The notes below the pieces were generated by a model. That model was not told the DNA's origin. It did not search any database and saw nothing but the letters and a program-made list of their open reading frames with translations. Positions 17,790 through 27,700 of a DNA stretch of 64,000 nt are shown here, piece after piece (position 1 is the first letter of the stretch; each line of letters begins with the position of its first letter). The stretch covers positions 1,302,001 through 1,366,000 of the forward strand of contig NZ_JAJKFQ010000001.1 of assembly GCF_020966635.1 (NCBI RefSeq), in the 5' to 3' direction. Source of the DNA: Stieleria sp. JC731 (GTDB lineage: Bacteria > Planctomycetota > Planctomycetia > Pirellulales > Pirellulaceae). The translations under genes were made by a program, and so were the position numbers.

Positions 17790-18932
17790 TTATTTCGCGA
17801 AACTTGCCAGTAGCATTCCGGCCACTTGGTGCCAACCGTCAACGAGAACGAACAGCAGTAGTTTCAGAGGTAGCGAAATCATTGCCGGTGGCAACATGAA
17901 CATGCCCATCGACATCGTGACGCTGGCAACGACCAGGTCGATAACCAAGAACGGAAGGTAAATCGAAAAGCCCATTAGGAAGGCGACTTTCAGTTCACTG
18001 ATCACAAAGGCCGGCAGCATCACTCGCATCGGGATGTCGGCATAGGAACTCGGTCGCGGTCCTTCAGGAAATGCATGGCGATAGAACAGGAAGACATCTT
18101 CGACGTTCTTTGCCGATGTGATCTGTTTCGCCATGAACTCGCGCATCGGCAATGTCCCAGCCTCGTACGCGTCGGCAAGGGTCATTCCGGAATCGGGATC
18201 GCTGTAGGGCCGAATCGCTTTTTCGTAAACTTCGGTCCAGACAGGCGTCATGACCAACATTGTCATGAACAGCGAAATGCTGGTCAGCACTTGTGTTGGA
18301 GGCAAGGCTTGGAGGCCGATGGCTTGCCGAAGCAAGGAAAGCACAACGACGATGCGAACATAACAAGTCGTCATTAGCAAAATCGCAGGCGCCAAGCTGA
18401 CAACCGAAAGCAGCAGCATCGTTTGCAGACTGCCGCGGGCATTTTCAGGGCTCACCCAAGATTCCGGGCCGCCGGCGATGGTTTGCAGAGCTTCGGATGA
18501 GAGCGACATTGTCGGTCGCGTCACGATCGTTGCCGATTCGTCGACCTCGGCATCAGCCGATGTGTTGGAGCCAAATGATGTTTCACCAGTTGGATTGACT
18601 GACGGCGTCCGAGGCGATCCAGATTGAAGCGCGACGGGATTCGCAGCAGCGGTGTGGCGCAGCGTAGCGCTTTCATTGGTCGATGGGAGGTTCTCGTCAA
18701 TCGCCAATCGGTATCGCGAGGTCGCCTGTGTCGCGGGGCTTGCCACAACCGGACCGTTCGCGAACTGTGAACCGCCGGTTAGCTGCACCGGAGTGTTTTT
18801 TAATGTTCGGATGCCGTTGCTACGTGCGGAAATCTCCATCGTCTCCGCGCCCAGCAAGGCCTCGTCTGGGACCAGCACCACCAAGCCCAGCATCAAGACG
18901 ACAGCAATAAGTCGAAAGGATGATGGAGCCAT
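17790..18932 (-). CDS. fliP: Flagellar export gate protein FliP with long N-terminal extension
   Basis: 380 residues against about 245 in most FliP proteins. Residues 1-30 look like a signal peptide or first helix (RLIAVVLMLGLVVLVPDEALL); a ~130-residue Ser/Thr/Ala-rich periplasmic linker follows; the conserved core starts around 165 with LLLSVVSLAPAILLMTTCYV, RIVVVLSLLRQAIG, and PPTQVLTSISLFMTMLVMTP, then AFVISELKVAFLMGFSIYLP and VVASVTMSMGMFMLPP. FliP forms the pentameric core of the flagellar export gate. Many FliP proteins carry a cleaved signal peptide; the long linker is unusual. No fliO is seen upstream. Confidence 0.93.
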   Translation of the reverse strand: MAPSSFRLIAVVLMLGLVVLVPDEALLGAETMEISARSNGIRTLKNTPVQLTGGSQFANGPVVASPATQATSRYRLAIDENLPSTNESATLRHTAAANPVALQSGSPRTPSVNPTGETSFGSNTSADAEVDESATIVTRPTMSLSSEALQTIAGGPESWVSPENARGSLQTMLLLSVVSLAPAILLMTTCYVRIVVVLSLLRQAIGLQALPPTQVLTSISLFMTMLVMTPVWTEVYEKAIRPYSDPDSGMTLADAYEAGTLPMREFMAKQITSAKNVEDVFLFYRHAFPEGPRPSSYADIPMRVMLPAFVISELKVAFLMGFSIYLPFLVIDLVVASVTMSMGMFMLPPAMISLPLKLLLFVLVDGWHQVAGMLLASFAK

Positions 18933-19100
18933 TTCGTACGGTGAAGTCAGGTGTGTTGGGACGAGTGGTCGTCTGGTGGCGAACGTCGTGCTTCACACGT
19001 ACTTTCGCGGCAACGAGGCGTCCCCGTCGGCCGCCTTTGCGCTGGACTTTAGAGAAATTCCCAAATTCATCGAAAGACGAGTTTTCACCTTCGAAGCTCT

Positions 19101-19140
19101 AAATGACAGCAACTCAATGCAAGCAATTGAGGTGTCATTT
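19101..19140. other. Inverted repeat between fliP and the upstream gene
   Basis: AAATGACA and TGTCATTT enclose a second pairing CTCAAT/ATTGAG. There is no T-run after it on the minus strand, so it is either a weak terminator for the upstream gene or a regulatory site before fliP. Confidence 0.4.
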
Positions 19141-19192
19141 CAGCGCAGGTGCCGGTGATCGGTTTCTTCGAAGACCGTTGTGTCGGCAGGCG

Positions 19193-21391
19193 TTAGGCGT
19201 CGGTCAGAGGTTTGAACCATTCTTCGTAGCTGCTGAACGTTGGGCCTGGAATGGTGACAGAGATTGAACCTGGAAGCTGTATCTCACAGTCGCTGCGGAT
19301 GTAGCCGCCCTGCTTGATGAACTTTGTGTCTTTCCAGCGGCCGAGCCCCAGGATGCGGATTTGGATTGTCGATACAGTTTCGTCGACCGCATAGCAAATG
19401 ACATCATCATTCAGTCGGATCACCACGGTCGAATCCGCATCGGTGACCGGCTCGTCGGGGGACCGTAAACGAGCTTGGCCATATAGTGCCCGTGGTTTTT
19501 TCTGTCCTGCAAGCTCCGACAGCCAAGCTGCTGAATCGATAATGATGTGAGGTAAATTTTTGTTTCCCAGGTTTGCCGCTTTGGCTTTTCGATAGTGTTC
19601 GACAATGGCGTCGGGGTCGGATCGAAGGAAGTATGCGGTGACGCGAAGCGTGCTTTCCCGCGTCTGTTTGGGCAGCTCGATTACCTGGCCTTTTTCGAAC
19701 GAAGCCGCGTCGGTCGGGGCCGATCGATTTCGTGGTGATGCAGCGATGGAGGCGAGGTCGGACAGGAATAGTTTTGCGAGGTTTCCCTCCGGCGCGATCT
19801 CGGGAGGGTGATATAGATATGGCGGATCATCACAAAGCCGCTGAAGGTACTTTTGCTGGGTATCAGAATGCACTTCGCCCCATGATTTCGTTGTGAGCAA
19901 GGAGGCTTCTAAGTCGTCGGGTTCATCTCCGAGGTGTTCGAGCAGGAATGCGGCGATTGCCCAGACCGCTCGCTGTAGTTGTTCCGTTTCGTCGGCATGG
20001 ACTTTTCCGGCTCGGAATTGAATTTCCAGCCTTTCGCCAGCATCGTTTTGCCACTGTTCGATCAGCTCGGCGTTGCCACGATTGATTTTGGATCCGGACA
20101 ACACGTGAGTTAGGAGGAATTCTTCCAAACGTTCGGCAACGATTGTACGGTCGGCCAACGAGAGCGACTGTGCCGGCGAATACTGGTCCGGATGCGAAGA
20201 CCGTCCGCCGGCCAATTGACGCATCAATGAAACCCGTCCGTATTCGTCTTTTAGGTTGATGACAGCCAATTGTCGCATGGCTTCTAGGCGTGCAGCGTCG
20301 GACAGTTTTAGGCGGCTTGCCAGGTGGACCAGTTCGACGCCGTAGACCCAGTGGATGTCACGATATCGAACCATGGGCGAGTAGATGGATGCGACTTCGA
20401 TCGCAACGATTTCAACCAGCTGACGGATCAGGCCGACTGCCTGTTGATCGAGAACATGTTGCCCCAGTTTGGAAGCGCCGTAGGTGGTCGCTTTGCTTGC
20501 GGCCCACCATGCGGCCATCGTGATCGGGTTGGCGCTGATGACGATTCGTCCGGCCGCCCACATCGTCGATGCGACATCGAGATACGGTTTAGCCGATTTG
20601 TAAAAACCGAATGTGCGGACGGCCTGGGTGACCAGTTTGTAGATCGATTGAAAGTCATACGTGGCTAAGGAAACCGGCAAGCTTTCCACGGCGACCAGCA
20701 AACGCAGTGACGCGCGTCCGGCGGCGCGAGAGATGGCTTCGACGTTGGTTCGCAAGAGTGGCGCAGGATCGTCTGGCCGATAGATCGCGGCGACGTCCGA
20801 AACGAGCCGGAATAGATCTTCGCGGATCTTCTCGGTTTTAAACTCGTAACCCTGTTCTGTTTTCTTGCGATACGCATCGTGTTTGATGCTGTTGAACAAT
20901 TCTTTGGTTTTCGCATCGATCAACGTTAGCAACGCCTTGTCACAGGATTCCAGCGGATCCAGCGAAGCCGTTTCGGGTTGATCGGCAATCGTTTTTTGCG
21001 ATTGGTTTATTTGCGATGGATCGCCATCGGTTCGAAAGTTGATCGCTTCGGGAAATTGCATCCATTGTTGCAGGGCCAACGCGCGGTCCGTCAACTGGCT
21101 TGATCGTTGTTGCAAGAGCGTTGATTGCTCTTCGATCCATTGCTTAAGATTTTCGTTGGTGTACGCGGTTAGCATTCCGGACGATTCATCCGCACCGCCC
21201 TGCCCTGCTCCACCACGAGCCAATCGGATGGCATCGGCGATCGAGGAAGCCAGGATCACAAATCCCAAGGCTCCCTGCCCAACCGCAGGAATGTCCAAGT
21301 CCAGTATCGCTCCAGTAAGCAACACCGCTGCGGCAACCGCGGCGGTAAGCAACGAGAAGATCGGCAGGCGACGGAGGAAATCGTGACGCAA
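19193..21391 (-). CDS. Large membrane-anchored protein of unknown function
   Basis: 732 residues, not recognised. Two membrane helices lie at the N-terminus (IFSLLTAAVAAAVLLTGAIL and GQGALGFVILASSIADAIRL, residues ~11-60), so the rest is probably cytoplasmic and tethered. After a Gln-rich coiled-coil-like segment (~85-110), the middle (~150-420) is largely helical, with a glycine/alanine-rich amphipathic stretch near 290-330 (ITMAAWWAASKATTYGASKLG) that recalls the helical membrane-associated regions of GTPase-linked DUF697-type proteins, though no GTP-binding loop is present. The C-terminal ~150 residues look beta-rich. It stands alone on the minus strand between fliP and a divergent operon. 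Function unknown; the frame, codon phase and length argue that it is a real gene. Confidence 0.75.
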   Translation of the reverse strand: MRHDFLRRLPIFSLLTAAVAAAVLLTGAILDLDIPAVGQGALGFVILASSIADAIRLARGGAGQGGADESSGMLTAYTNENLKQWIEEQSTLLQQRSSQLTDRALALQQWMQFPEAINFRTDGDPSQINQSQKTIADQPETASLDPLESCDKALLTLIDAKTKELFNSIKHDAYRKKTEQGYEFKTEKIREDLFRLVSDVAAIYRPDDPAPLLRTNVEAISRAAGRASLRLLVAVESLPVSLATYDFQSIYKLVTQAVRTFGFYKSAKPYLDVASTMWAAGRIVISANPITMAAWWAASKATTYGASKLGQHVLDQQAVGLIRQLVEIVAIEVASIYSPMVRYRDIHWVYGVELVHLASRLKLSDAARLEAMRQLAVINLKDEYGRVSLMRQLAGGRSSHPDQYSPAQSLSLADRTIVAERLEEFLLTHVLSGSKINRGNAELIEQWQNDAGERLEIQFRAGKVHADETEQLQRAVWAIAAFLLEHLGDEPDDLEASLLTTKSWGEVHSDTQQKYLQRLCDDPPYLYHPPEIAPEGNLAKLFLSDLASIAASPRNRSAPTDAASFEKGQVIELPKQTRESTLRVTAYFLRSDPDAIVEHYRKAKAANLGNKNLPHIIIDSAAWLSELAGQKKPRALYGQARLRSPDEPVTDADSTVVIRLNDDVICYAVDETVSTIQIRILGLGRWKDTKFIKQGGYIRSDCEIQLPGSISVTIPGPTFSSYEEWFKPLTDA

Positions 21392-22052
21392 GTCTGGCTA
21401 CTTCCGTTTTAAAGCTGACTGGACTGAATTGGGGTCAATCGCGCCATGTTCGATCGAGCCCATTGAAATTGAGCCCGTTGCAATCGAACCATGTTCATCT
21501 GAACGAGGTGCTTTCGAGTCGTGCGTTCATTCGAGCAAATCATTTTATTCTTTCCAGCAATCTCGCCTCATTTCCTCTAATCGCTCCTGTTTTCAACAAA
21601 AGCACCACAATAATCGTTCGGAAACAACATTCTGCCATTCCGATGTCGAAATCGGTTGAACGCGGTATGAGCGTCTTTGCGAAGGTTTCCACGTCGCTAA
21701 GAAACTTTCTCTGGAATCACGGGACCATCCCTGGCACCTTACGTGGCAATTGCGGGCACACCAGCCGCCGCAATATGAAAGCTCGGTAAGGGAACGCACG
21801 ATTATCCATAGATTTGTTTACACTACTACCGTCTACCGGGACTTGGCGGACCCGTGAGCTAATCAGGTGCCACGCGATGGAGAATCCAATTTGATTGGAC
21901 GATTCAAAACGGGCACGCATTCATTGCAATCGATCACGTTCGTTCGTTCTTGACACAGTTCGAGCCTGCGAGCGTTCGCGTGACGTTGTATGCTGGACAT
22001 CGCCAACGTGGTTGTCTGGTCGCGAGCCGAAGTGCAGTCTCATCGAGCCGTC
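21392..22052. other. Divergent intergenic region
   Basis: About 660 bases separate the divergently read membrane protein gene and the ATP-grasp gene. It should contain promoters for both. I saw no RNA gene or strong hairpin; a short direct-repeat-like stretch near 21455-21490 (variants of ATCGAGCCC / ATTGAGCCC / ATCGAACC) is the only pattern. Confidence 0.45.
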
Positions 22053-23624
22053 ATGCAAGAACAAGTTTCCGGAAAATCGTTTCAGCGTCAGTCGCAGTCG
22101 TCGACTCCGTCGTTACCAAACTATCAAACCGATGGTTTTTTCGACGAACTTGTGGACGAGCGAAATCTCTCGCGTCCCGACACCGAAGAGCTGGTGTCGC
22201 TCTTTAACCGGCTGCCGCCAGCAGAGCTGTACCGCAAGCAGCAAGCCATTGAGCGATCGCTGTATCAAATGGGGATCACGTTCACGGTCTACAGCGATTC
22301 TGCTGGGACTGAGAAGATCTTTCCCTTTGATGTTATCCCGCGAATCGTATCGGCAATGCTGTGGAAACACATCGATGCCGGGTTGAAGCAGCGCATCCGT
22401 GCGCTCAATCGATTCTTGTGCGATATTTACAACGAACAAGCGATCGTTAAAGACGGCATTATCCCGAAGGAACTGATTGATAGTTCGCCGGCTTATTTGA
22501 AGGAATGTCACGGGTTAAAGCCCTTCAATGACGTCTGGTGCCACATCACCGGGACAGACTTGATCCGTGACAACGAAGGAACCGTCTTCGTTTTGGAAGA
22601 CAACCTGCGTTGCCCCTCGGGGGTTTCGTACGTGTTGCAAAACCGGCACGTGATGAAGCGGAACTTTCCACAGGTTTTTGGTGCTTCACGCGTTCGCCCG
22701 GTGTCTGATTACAGTTGGCGTTTATTCGACTTGCTGCGTGGGATCGCCCCGCCGAATGTCGAAAACCCTGCGATCGTGGTTTTGACGCCTGGGATCTACA
22801 ACAGTGCTTACTACGAGCATTCGTTCTTGGCCCAAAACATGGGTGTCCGTCTGGTCGAAGGTCGTGACTTGGTTGTCGAAAACGACTTCCTTTACATGCG
22901 AACAACGGGCGGTCTGAAACGCGTCGACGTCATTTATCGGCGAATTGACGATGCCTTCCTCGATCCAAAAACATTCCGTAAAGACAGCGTCTTGGGTGTT
23001 GCCGGGTTGATGGATGTTTACCGCGCGGGCAATGTCAGTTTGGCAAACGCGCCCGGCACCGGGATCGCCGACGACAAAGTCATCTACGCGTTCGTTCCTG
23101 AGATGATTCGCTATTACCTAGGCGAAGAGGCAATCCTGCCGAACGTTCCGACCTACGTTTGCCAGAAAGAAGATGACCGAAAATACGTCCTTGAACACAT
23201 GGACGAATTGGTGATCAAGGCAGCTGGCGAATCCGGCGGTTACGGCGTCTTGATCGGTCCACATGCGACCAAAGAACAGCGAGCCGAGTACGCGGCAAAG
23301 ATCAAAGCAGATCCGCGGAACTGGATCGCCCAGCCGACCTTGCAGCTCTCGCGGGTCCCGACACTGATTGACGGTCAATTGGAAGGACGCCACGTTGACT
23401 TGCGGCCTTACATCCTTTGCCGACGGCAGGATGACGTTTGGGTTCTGCCCGGCGGATTAACGCGTGTCGCGCTCCGAAAAGGCTCGTTGGTCGTCAACTC
23501 GTCTCAGGGTGGCGGCAGCAAAGACACGTGGGTTGTTGCTGAAGAAGGGCAGCAAGTCGCGTCCCTGAAAAACGGAATCAAGCCTGTCCCAGACAGCGAA
23601 CAAATCGATCCGCCGCGAACTTAG
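22053..23624 (+). CDS. Circularly permuted ATP-grasp protein (amidoligase-type)
   Basis: From ATG 22053 (MQEQVSGKSF) 523 residues; an in-frame ATG at 21990 is possible but the extra residues have no family character. Signature segments of the CP-ATP-grasp type 2 family: YQTDGFFDEL, ITFTVYSDSAGTEKIFPFDVIPRIV, RALNRFLCDIY, HITGTDLIRDNEGTVFVLEDN, RCPSGVSYVLQNR, and late GESGGYGVLIGPHA, RPYILC and VLPGGLTRVA. These proteins are predicted to form peptide or amide bonds with ATP. It is the first gene of a conserved trio with alpha-E and transglutaminase proteins, which comparative studies of amidoligases have linked to synthesis or modification of small peptides. Substrate unknown. Confidence 0.9.
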   Translation: MQEQVSGKSFQRQSQSSTPSLPNYQTDGFFDELVDERNLSRPDTEELVSLFNRLPPAELYRKQQAIERSLYQMGITFTVYSDSAGTEKIFPFDVIPRIVSAMLWKHIDAGLKQRIRALNRFLCDIYNEQAIVKDGIIPKELIDSSPAYLKECHGLKPFNDVWCHITGTDLIRDNEGTVFVLEDNLRCPSGVSYVLQNRHVMKRNFPQVFGASRVRPVSDYSWRLFDLLRGIAPPNVENPAIVVLTPGIYNSAYYEHSFLAQNMGVRLVEGRDLVVENDFLYMRTTGGLKRVDVIYRRIDDAFLDPKTFRKDSVLGVAGLMDVYRAGNVSLANAPGTGIADDKVIYAFVPEMIRYYLGEEAILPNVPTYVCQKEDDRKYVLEHMDELVIKAAGESGGYGVLIGPHATKEQRAEYAAKIKADPRNWIAQPTLQLSRVPTLIDGQLEGRHVDLRPYILCRRQDDVWVLPGGLTRVALRKGSLVVNSSQGGGSKDTWVVAEEGQQVASLKNGIKPVPDSEQIDPPRT

Positions 23625-23787
23625 ACGCCCTGGACTTGCCAACCGCGTCGCTCGGCATCGTCTGCCGTCAGCGTCGATTGGCAGGCCCTCGAGTCAATGC
23701 AACTATGGTCTAGTGCAATCCGCTGCTTTCGAGCAACAATCACTGACCACCTCCATTCGATCCACACCCCGGTCTACGACTTCCTTC

Positions 23788-24741
23788 ATGCTTTCACGAG
23801 TCGCCGAATCAATCTACTGGATGGGCCGCCAAGTGGAGCGTGCCGAGAACCTGGCACGTTTCATCGAAGTCACGTTGAACATGACTTTGGAGCAAGCCGA
23901 CTACATCGTCGATCCATGGGAACCACTTGTGCAGGTCACCGGTGACAACGAGTGGTTCACCGCAAAGTACGGCAAGCCCGACCGGCAAAAGGTTGTGCAG
24001 TTCTTGGCATTCGATGAAGAGTATTCGAACTCGATGCTCAGTTGTCTCCGCGCCGCCCGAGAGAATTCTCGCGGTGTTCGTGAGGTGATTTCCACCGAAG
24101 CGTTCCGTGAGCTGAACAATTTTTATCATTTCGTTTGCGAAAGCAGCACGCCACAGTTGACCGACGATCCGACGGAATTGTTCTTTGAGCACGTCCGCAA
24201 TCAGACGCTGATGTGGAGCGGTGTGCTTGAGACAACGATGACACATGACCTGGGATGGCAATTCATTAACTTAGGGCGAATGCTCGAGCGTGCCGACAAA
24301 ACCTCGCGCATTCTGGACGCAAAGTATTTCAACCTGTTGCCAAGCGTTGACGATATCGGCACCGCGGTCGATGACCTGCAGTGGTCAACGTTGCTTCGCG
24401 CGATCAGTGGCTTTGAAGCCTATCGAAGAGAACACCACTTGGTGGACGTCGAAAAGATCGTTGCCTTTTTCTTGTTCCATCGATCGTTTCCTCGCAGCGT
24501 TTACTATTGCGTTGCGGCGGCGGATTGGTCGTTGCGTGAAATCGAAAAAACGTCGGGGGCAGACCATCCCGGCGAAGCGAAACAGCGAATTTCTGCCCTG
24601 CGACATCGCTTAAAGAACACCAACGTCAAAGAAGTGATCGCTGGCGGGATGCACGATTTCATCGATCGTTTGCAACTGGAACTAAACGCCATCGGTAACT
24701 CGCTCGGCCGCGACTACTTTCACAACCCTGGAACCTCATGA
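23788..24741 (+). CDS. Alpha-E domain protein (DUF403)
   Basis: The family nearly always starts MLSRVAESIYWMGRQVERAEN, which here is the ATG at 23788 (317 residues); the frame is open further upstream. Alpha-helical throughout, with ARENSRGVREVIS, NQTLMWSGVLETTM, DLGWQFINLGRMLERADKTS and a final LRHRLKNTNVKE segment. Alpha-E proteins are fixed partners of CP-ATP-grasp and transglutaminase-like proteins; their biochemical role is not established. Its stop overlaps the next gene's start (ATGA), so the three are translated as an operon. Confidence 0.92.
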   Translation: MLSRVAESIYWMGRQVERAENLARFIEVTLNMTLEQADYIVDPWEPLVQVTGDNEWFTAKYGKPDRQKVVQFLAFDEEYSNSMLSCLRAARENSRGVREVISTEAFRELNNFYHFVCESSTPQLTDDPTELFFEHVRNQTLMWSGVLETTMTHDLGWQFINLGRMLERADKTSRILDAKYFNLLPSVDDIGTAVDDLQWSTLLRAISGFEAYRREHHLVDVEKIVAFFLFHRSFPRSVYYCVAAADWSLREIEKTSGADHPGEAKQRISALRHRLKNTNVKEVIAGGMHDFIDRLQLELNAIGNSLGRDYFHNPGTS

Positions 24742-27700
24742 CGATCCGAGTCGCTCTCCACCACAAGACGCAATATCGCTACGAAAAAGCAATTGGACTT
24801 GGACCACAATTAGTTCGACTTCGGCCGGCGTACCACAGCCGAACGAAGATTATTTCGTACAACTTGAAGGTCCAGCCAGAAGAGCACTTTTTGAATTGGC
24901 AACAGGACCCGTTTGCCAATCCGGTCGCGCGTCTGGTTTTTCCCAAGAAGACGACCGAGTTTTCGGTATCGGTCGACTTGCAAGCCGACATGACTGTTAT
25001 CAACCCCTTCGATTTCTTTATCGAAGATCATGCGCAGTCTTGGCCTTTTGAATATTCGCCGCAGATCAAAGTTCAGCTGGCGCCCTATTTGAACGCCGAT
25101 CCGGTGACTCCGCGGTTGCAAGAATGGCTTAAGGAAATACCTACCGAAAGCGAACGCGTGATCGACTTTTTGGTCGAAGTGAATCAGTACGCGCAGCGCT
25201 CGGTCAACTACACCGTTCGTCTCGAACCGGGCGTGCAAACACCAGAGCAAACGCTCGAGCTGGCAAGCGGTTCCTGCCGTGACTCCGCATGGATGTTGGT
25301 GCAAGCGTTTCGGCACGTCGGAATGGCCGCACGCTTCGTTTCAGGCTATCTAATTCAGTTGGCTCCCGACGAAAAACCGCTTGAAGGCCCCGAAGGTCCG
25401 GTTGCTGATTTTTGCGATCTACACGCATGGACCGAGGTTTACCTGCCTGGCGCGGGCTGGGTTGGTTTGGATCCGACCAGTGGTCTGCTTGCCGGTGAAG
25501 GTCATATCCCGCTTTCATGCACGCCTAACTTCCAGGATTCGGCACCGATTACCGGTGGGCATGAACCATGCGAAGTTGAATTTGTTCACGAGATGGAAGT
25601 CACCCGCGTCGTCGAGACGCCGCGGACGACGAAGCCTTATCAAGATGAACAATGGCAAGAGATCCTCAGTGCGGGTGATCGCATCGACGAAGTCTTAGCT
25701 GACGAAGATGTTCGCCTGACGATGGGAGGCGAACCGACGTTCGTCGGCATCGATGATACCGATGATCCACAATGGAACACCGATGCTGTCGGTATCGAGA
25801 AACGGGTTTTAAGCAACGTCTTGATGCTCCGTCTAAAGGACGAAGTCGGCCCCGGAGCGATGCTGCATTATGGTCAGGGAAAATGGTATCCCGGCGAGTC
25901 GCTTCCGCGATGGGCGTTGACCTGTATGTGGCGAACCGATGGCGAACCCATTTGGCAGAACCCACAATACATCGCGGACGAAGGCAAAGATTACAAGCTG
26001 ACCCATGAAGATGCTGGACGATTCATTCAGCACCTCTCCGGCGTTCTGGGGATCGAGGCAAAATTGACGTTGCCCGTCTATGAGGACGTCTTTCACTATC
26101 TTTGGAAAGAACAGCGGTTGCCGATCGATGTCGATCCGACCGATCCCAAATTGGAAGACCCCAACGAACGCGCGATGATGATGCGCACGTTTACTCAGGG
26201 GATGGGAAAACCGATCGGGCATGTGTTGCCGCTTCGCCGCGCCTGGTGGCAAGCCCATCCGGGTTGGATCGGAGGACGCTGGCCCGTTCGTGGTGGGAAG
26301 GTCTTTGTGATCCCCGGCGATTCGCCAATCGGTTTGCGTTTGCCGCTTGACAGTCTTCCGTTGGCCGGACGCCCCGGTGCAGTAAGTTCATTGCCCTATG
26401 ATCCATTTGCGTCTCGCAACCCGTTGCCAACGGTGCAGATCGTTCGCCACGATCCCAAACGGATTCAGCAGGTCCAAGATCAACTGGAAAAAGAGCAGAA
26501 GGAGCGAGAGAAAGAAGACGAGCCGCAGGACGAAGATGGCGAAGTCATCCCAACCGCCCTCTGTGTCGAATGCCGCTTCGGTCGCATTCACGTCTTCATG
26601 CCACCGACTCAGCGTTTGGAAGACTACTTGGACTTGTTGTCCGCAGTCGAAGAAACCTGTGTCGACTTGGACATTCCGATCGTTTTGGAAGGTTATCTTC
26701 CGCCGCCAGATCACCGACTGGAGCTATTCAAAATCACACCCGACCCCGGGGTGATCGAAGTCAACGTGCAGCCGACGTCAACTTGGCGTCAGCTAGTGGA
26801 TTTGACCACGTCGCTTTACGGGCATGCTCGTGAAAGCCGATTAACGGCGCAGAAGTTTGACATCGATGGTACGCACACGGGAACCGGAGGCGGTGCCCAC
26901 GTGGTCATGGGTGGAAGCACACCGATGGACAGCCCGTTCATCCGGCGTCCAGACGTGCTGGCAAGCATGCTGCGTTTTTGGCACAACCACCCTGCCCTGT
27001 CGTACTTGTTCAGCGGTAAGTTTATCGGCCCGACAAGCCAAGCACCGCGGATGGATGAGGCACGCCGTGACAGCGTTTATGAGATGGAAATTGCCATCCG
27101 CGAGATGGAGAAATTCTATCAGACCGGCCAAGCCATCATGCCTTGGACCGTCGATCGCCTGTTCCGTGACTTGTTGGTTGACCTCACCGGTAACACGCAC
27201 CGTGCAGAGTTTTGCATCGACAAACTCTATTCTCCCGATTCCAGCAGCGGACGATTGGGATTGGTCGAATTACGTGGCTTTGAAATGCCGCCAAACGCGC
27301 AAATGAATCTTGCACAGCAGCTGTTGATCCGAGGCATCGTTGCTGCGTTTTGGAAAACTCCGTATCGAGCTCCGTTGGCCCGTTGGGGAACGGCTCTCTA
27401 CGATCGTTTCATGTTGCCACATTTCATCTGGAATGACTTGGGCGATCTGATTTCGAAACTTTGCGATTTGGGAATCGACCTCAAGCACGAGTGGTACCTA
27501 CCACACTTTGAATTTCGTTTCCCGAAAGTCGGTGATGCGATTTACGGGGATGTGAAACTAGAGGTTCGCAGCGCGATCGAACCTTGGTATCTGATGGGTG
27601 AAGAACCGTCGTCAGGCGGAACGGCCCGGTTTGTCGACTCCTCTTTAGAGCGTCTGCAGATAAGTGTGGACGGATTCGATCCCGCGCGACATGCCGTGTT

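Noticed and set aside
19121..19137. Sigma-54-like TGACAC-N5-TTGCT upstream of fliP
   Set aside because: The key GG of the -24 element is GA, and the motif lies inside an inverted repeat that explains it; too far (~190 bases) from fliP to be convincing.
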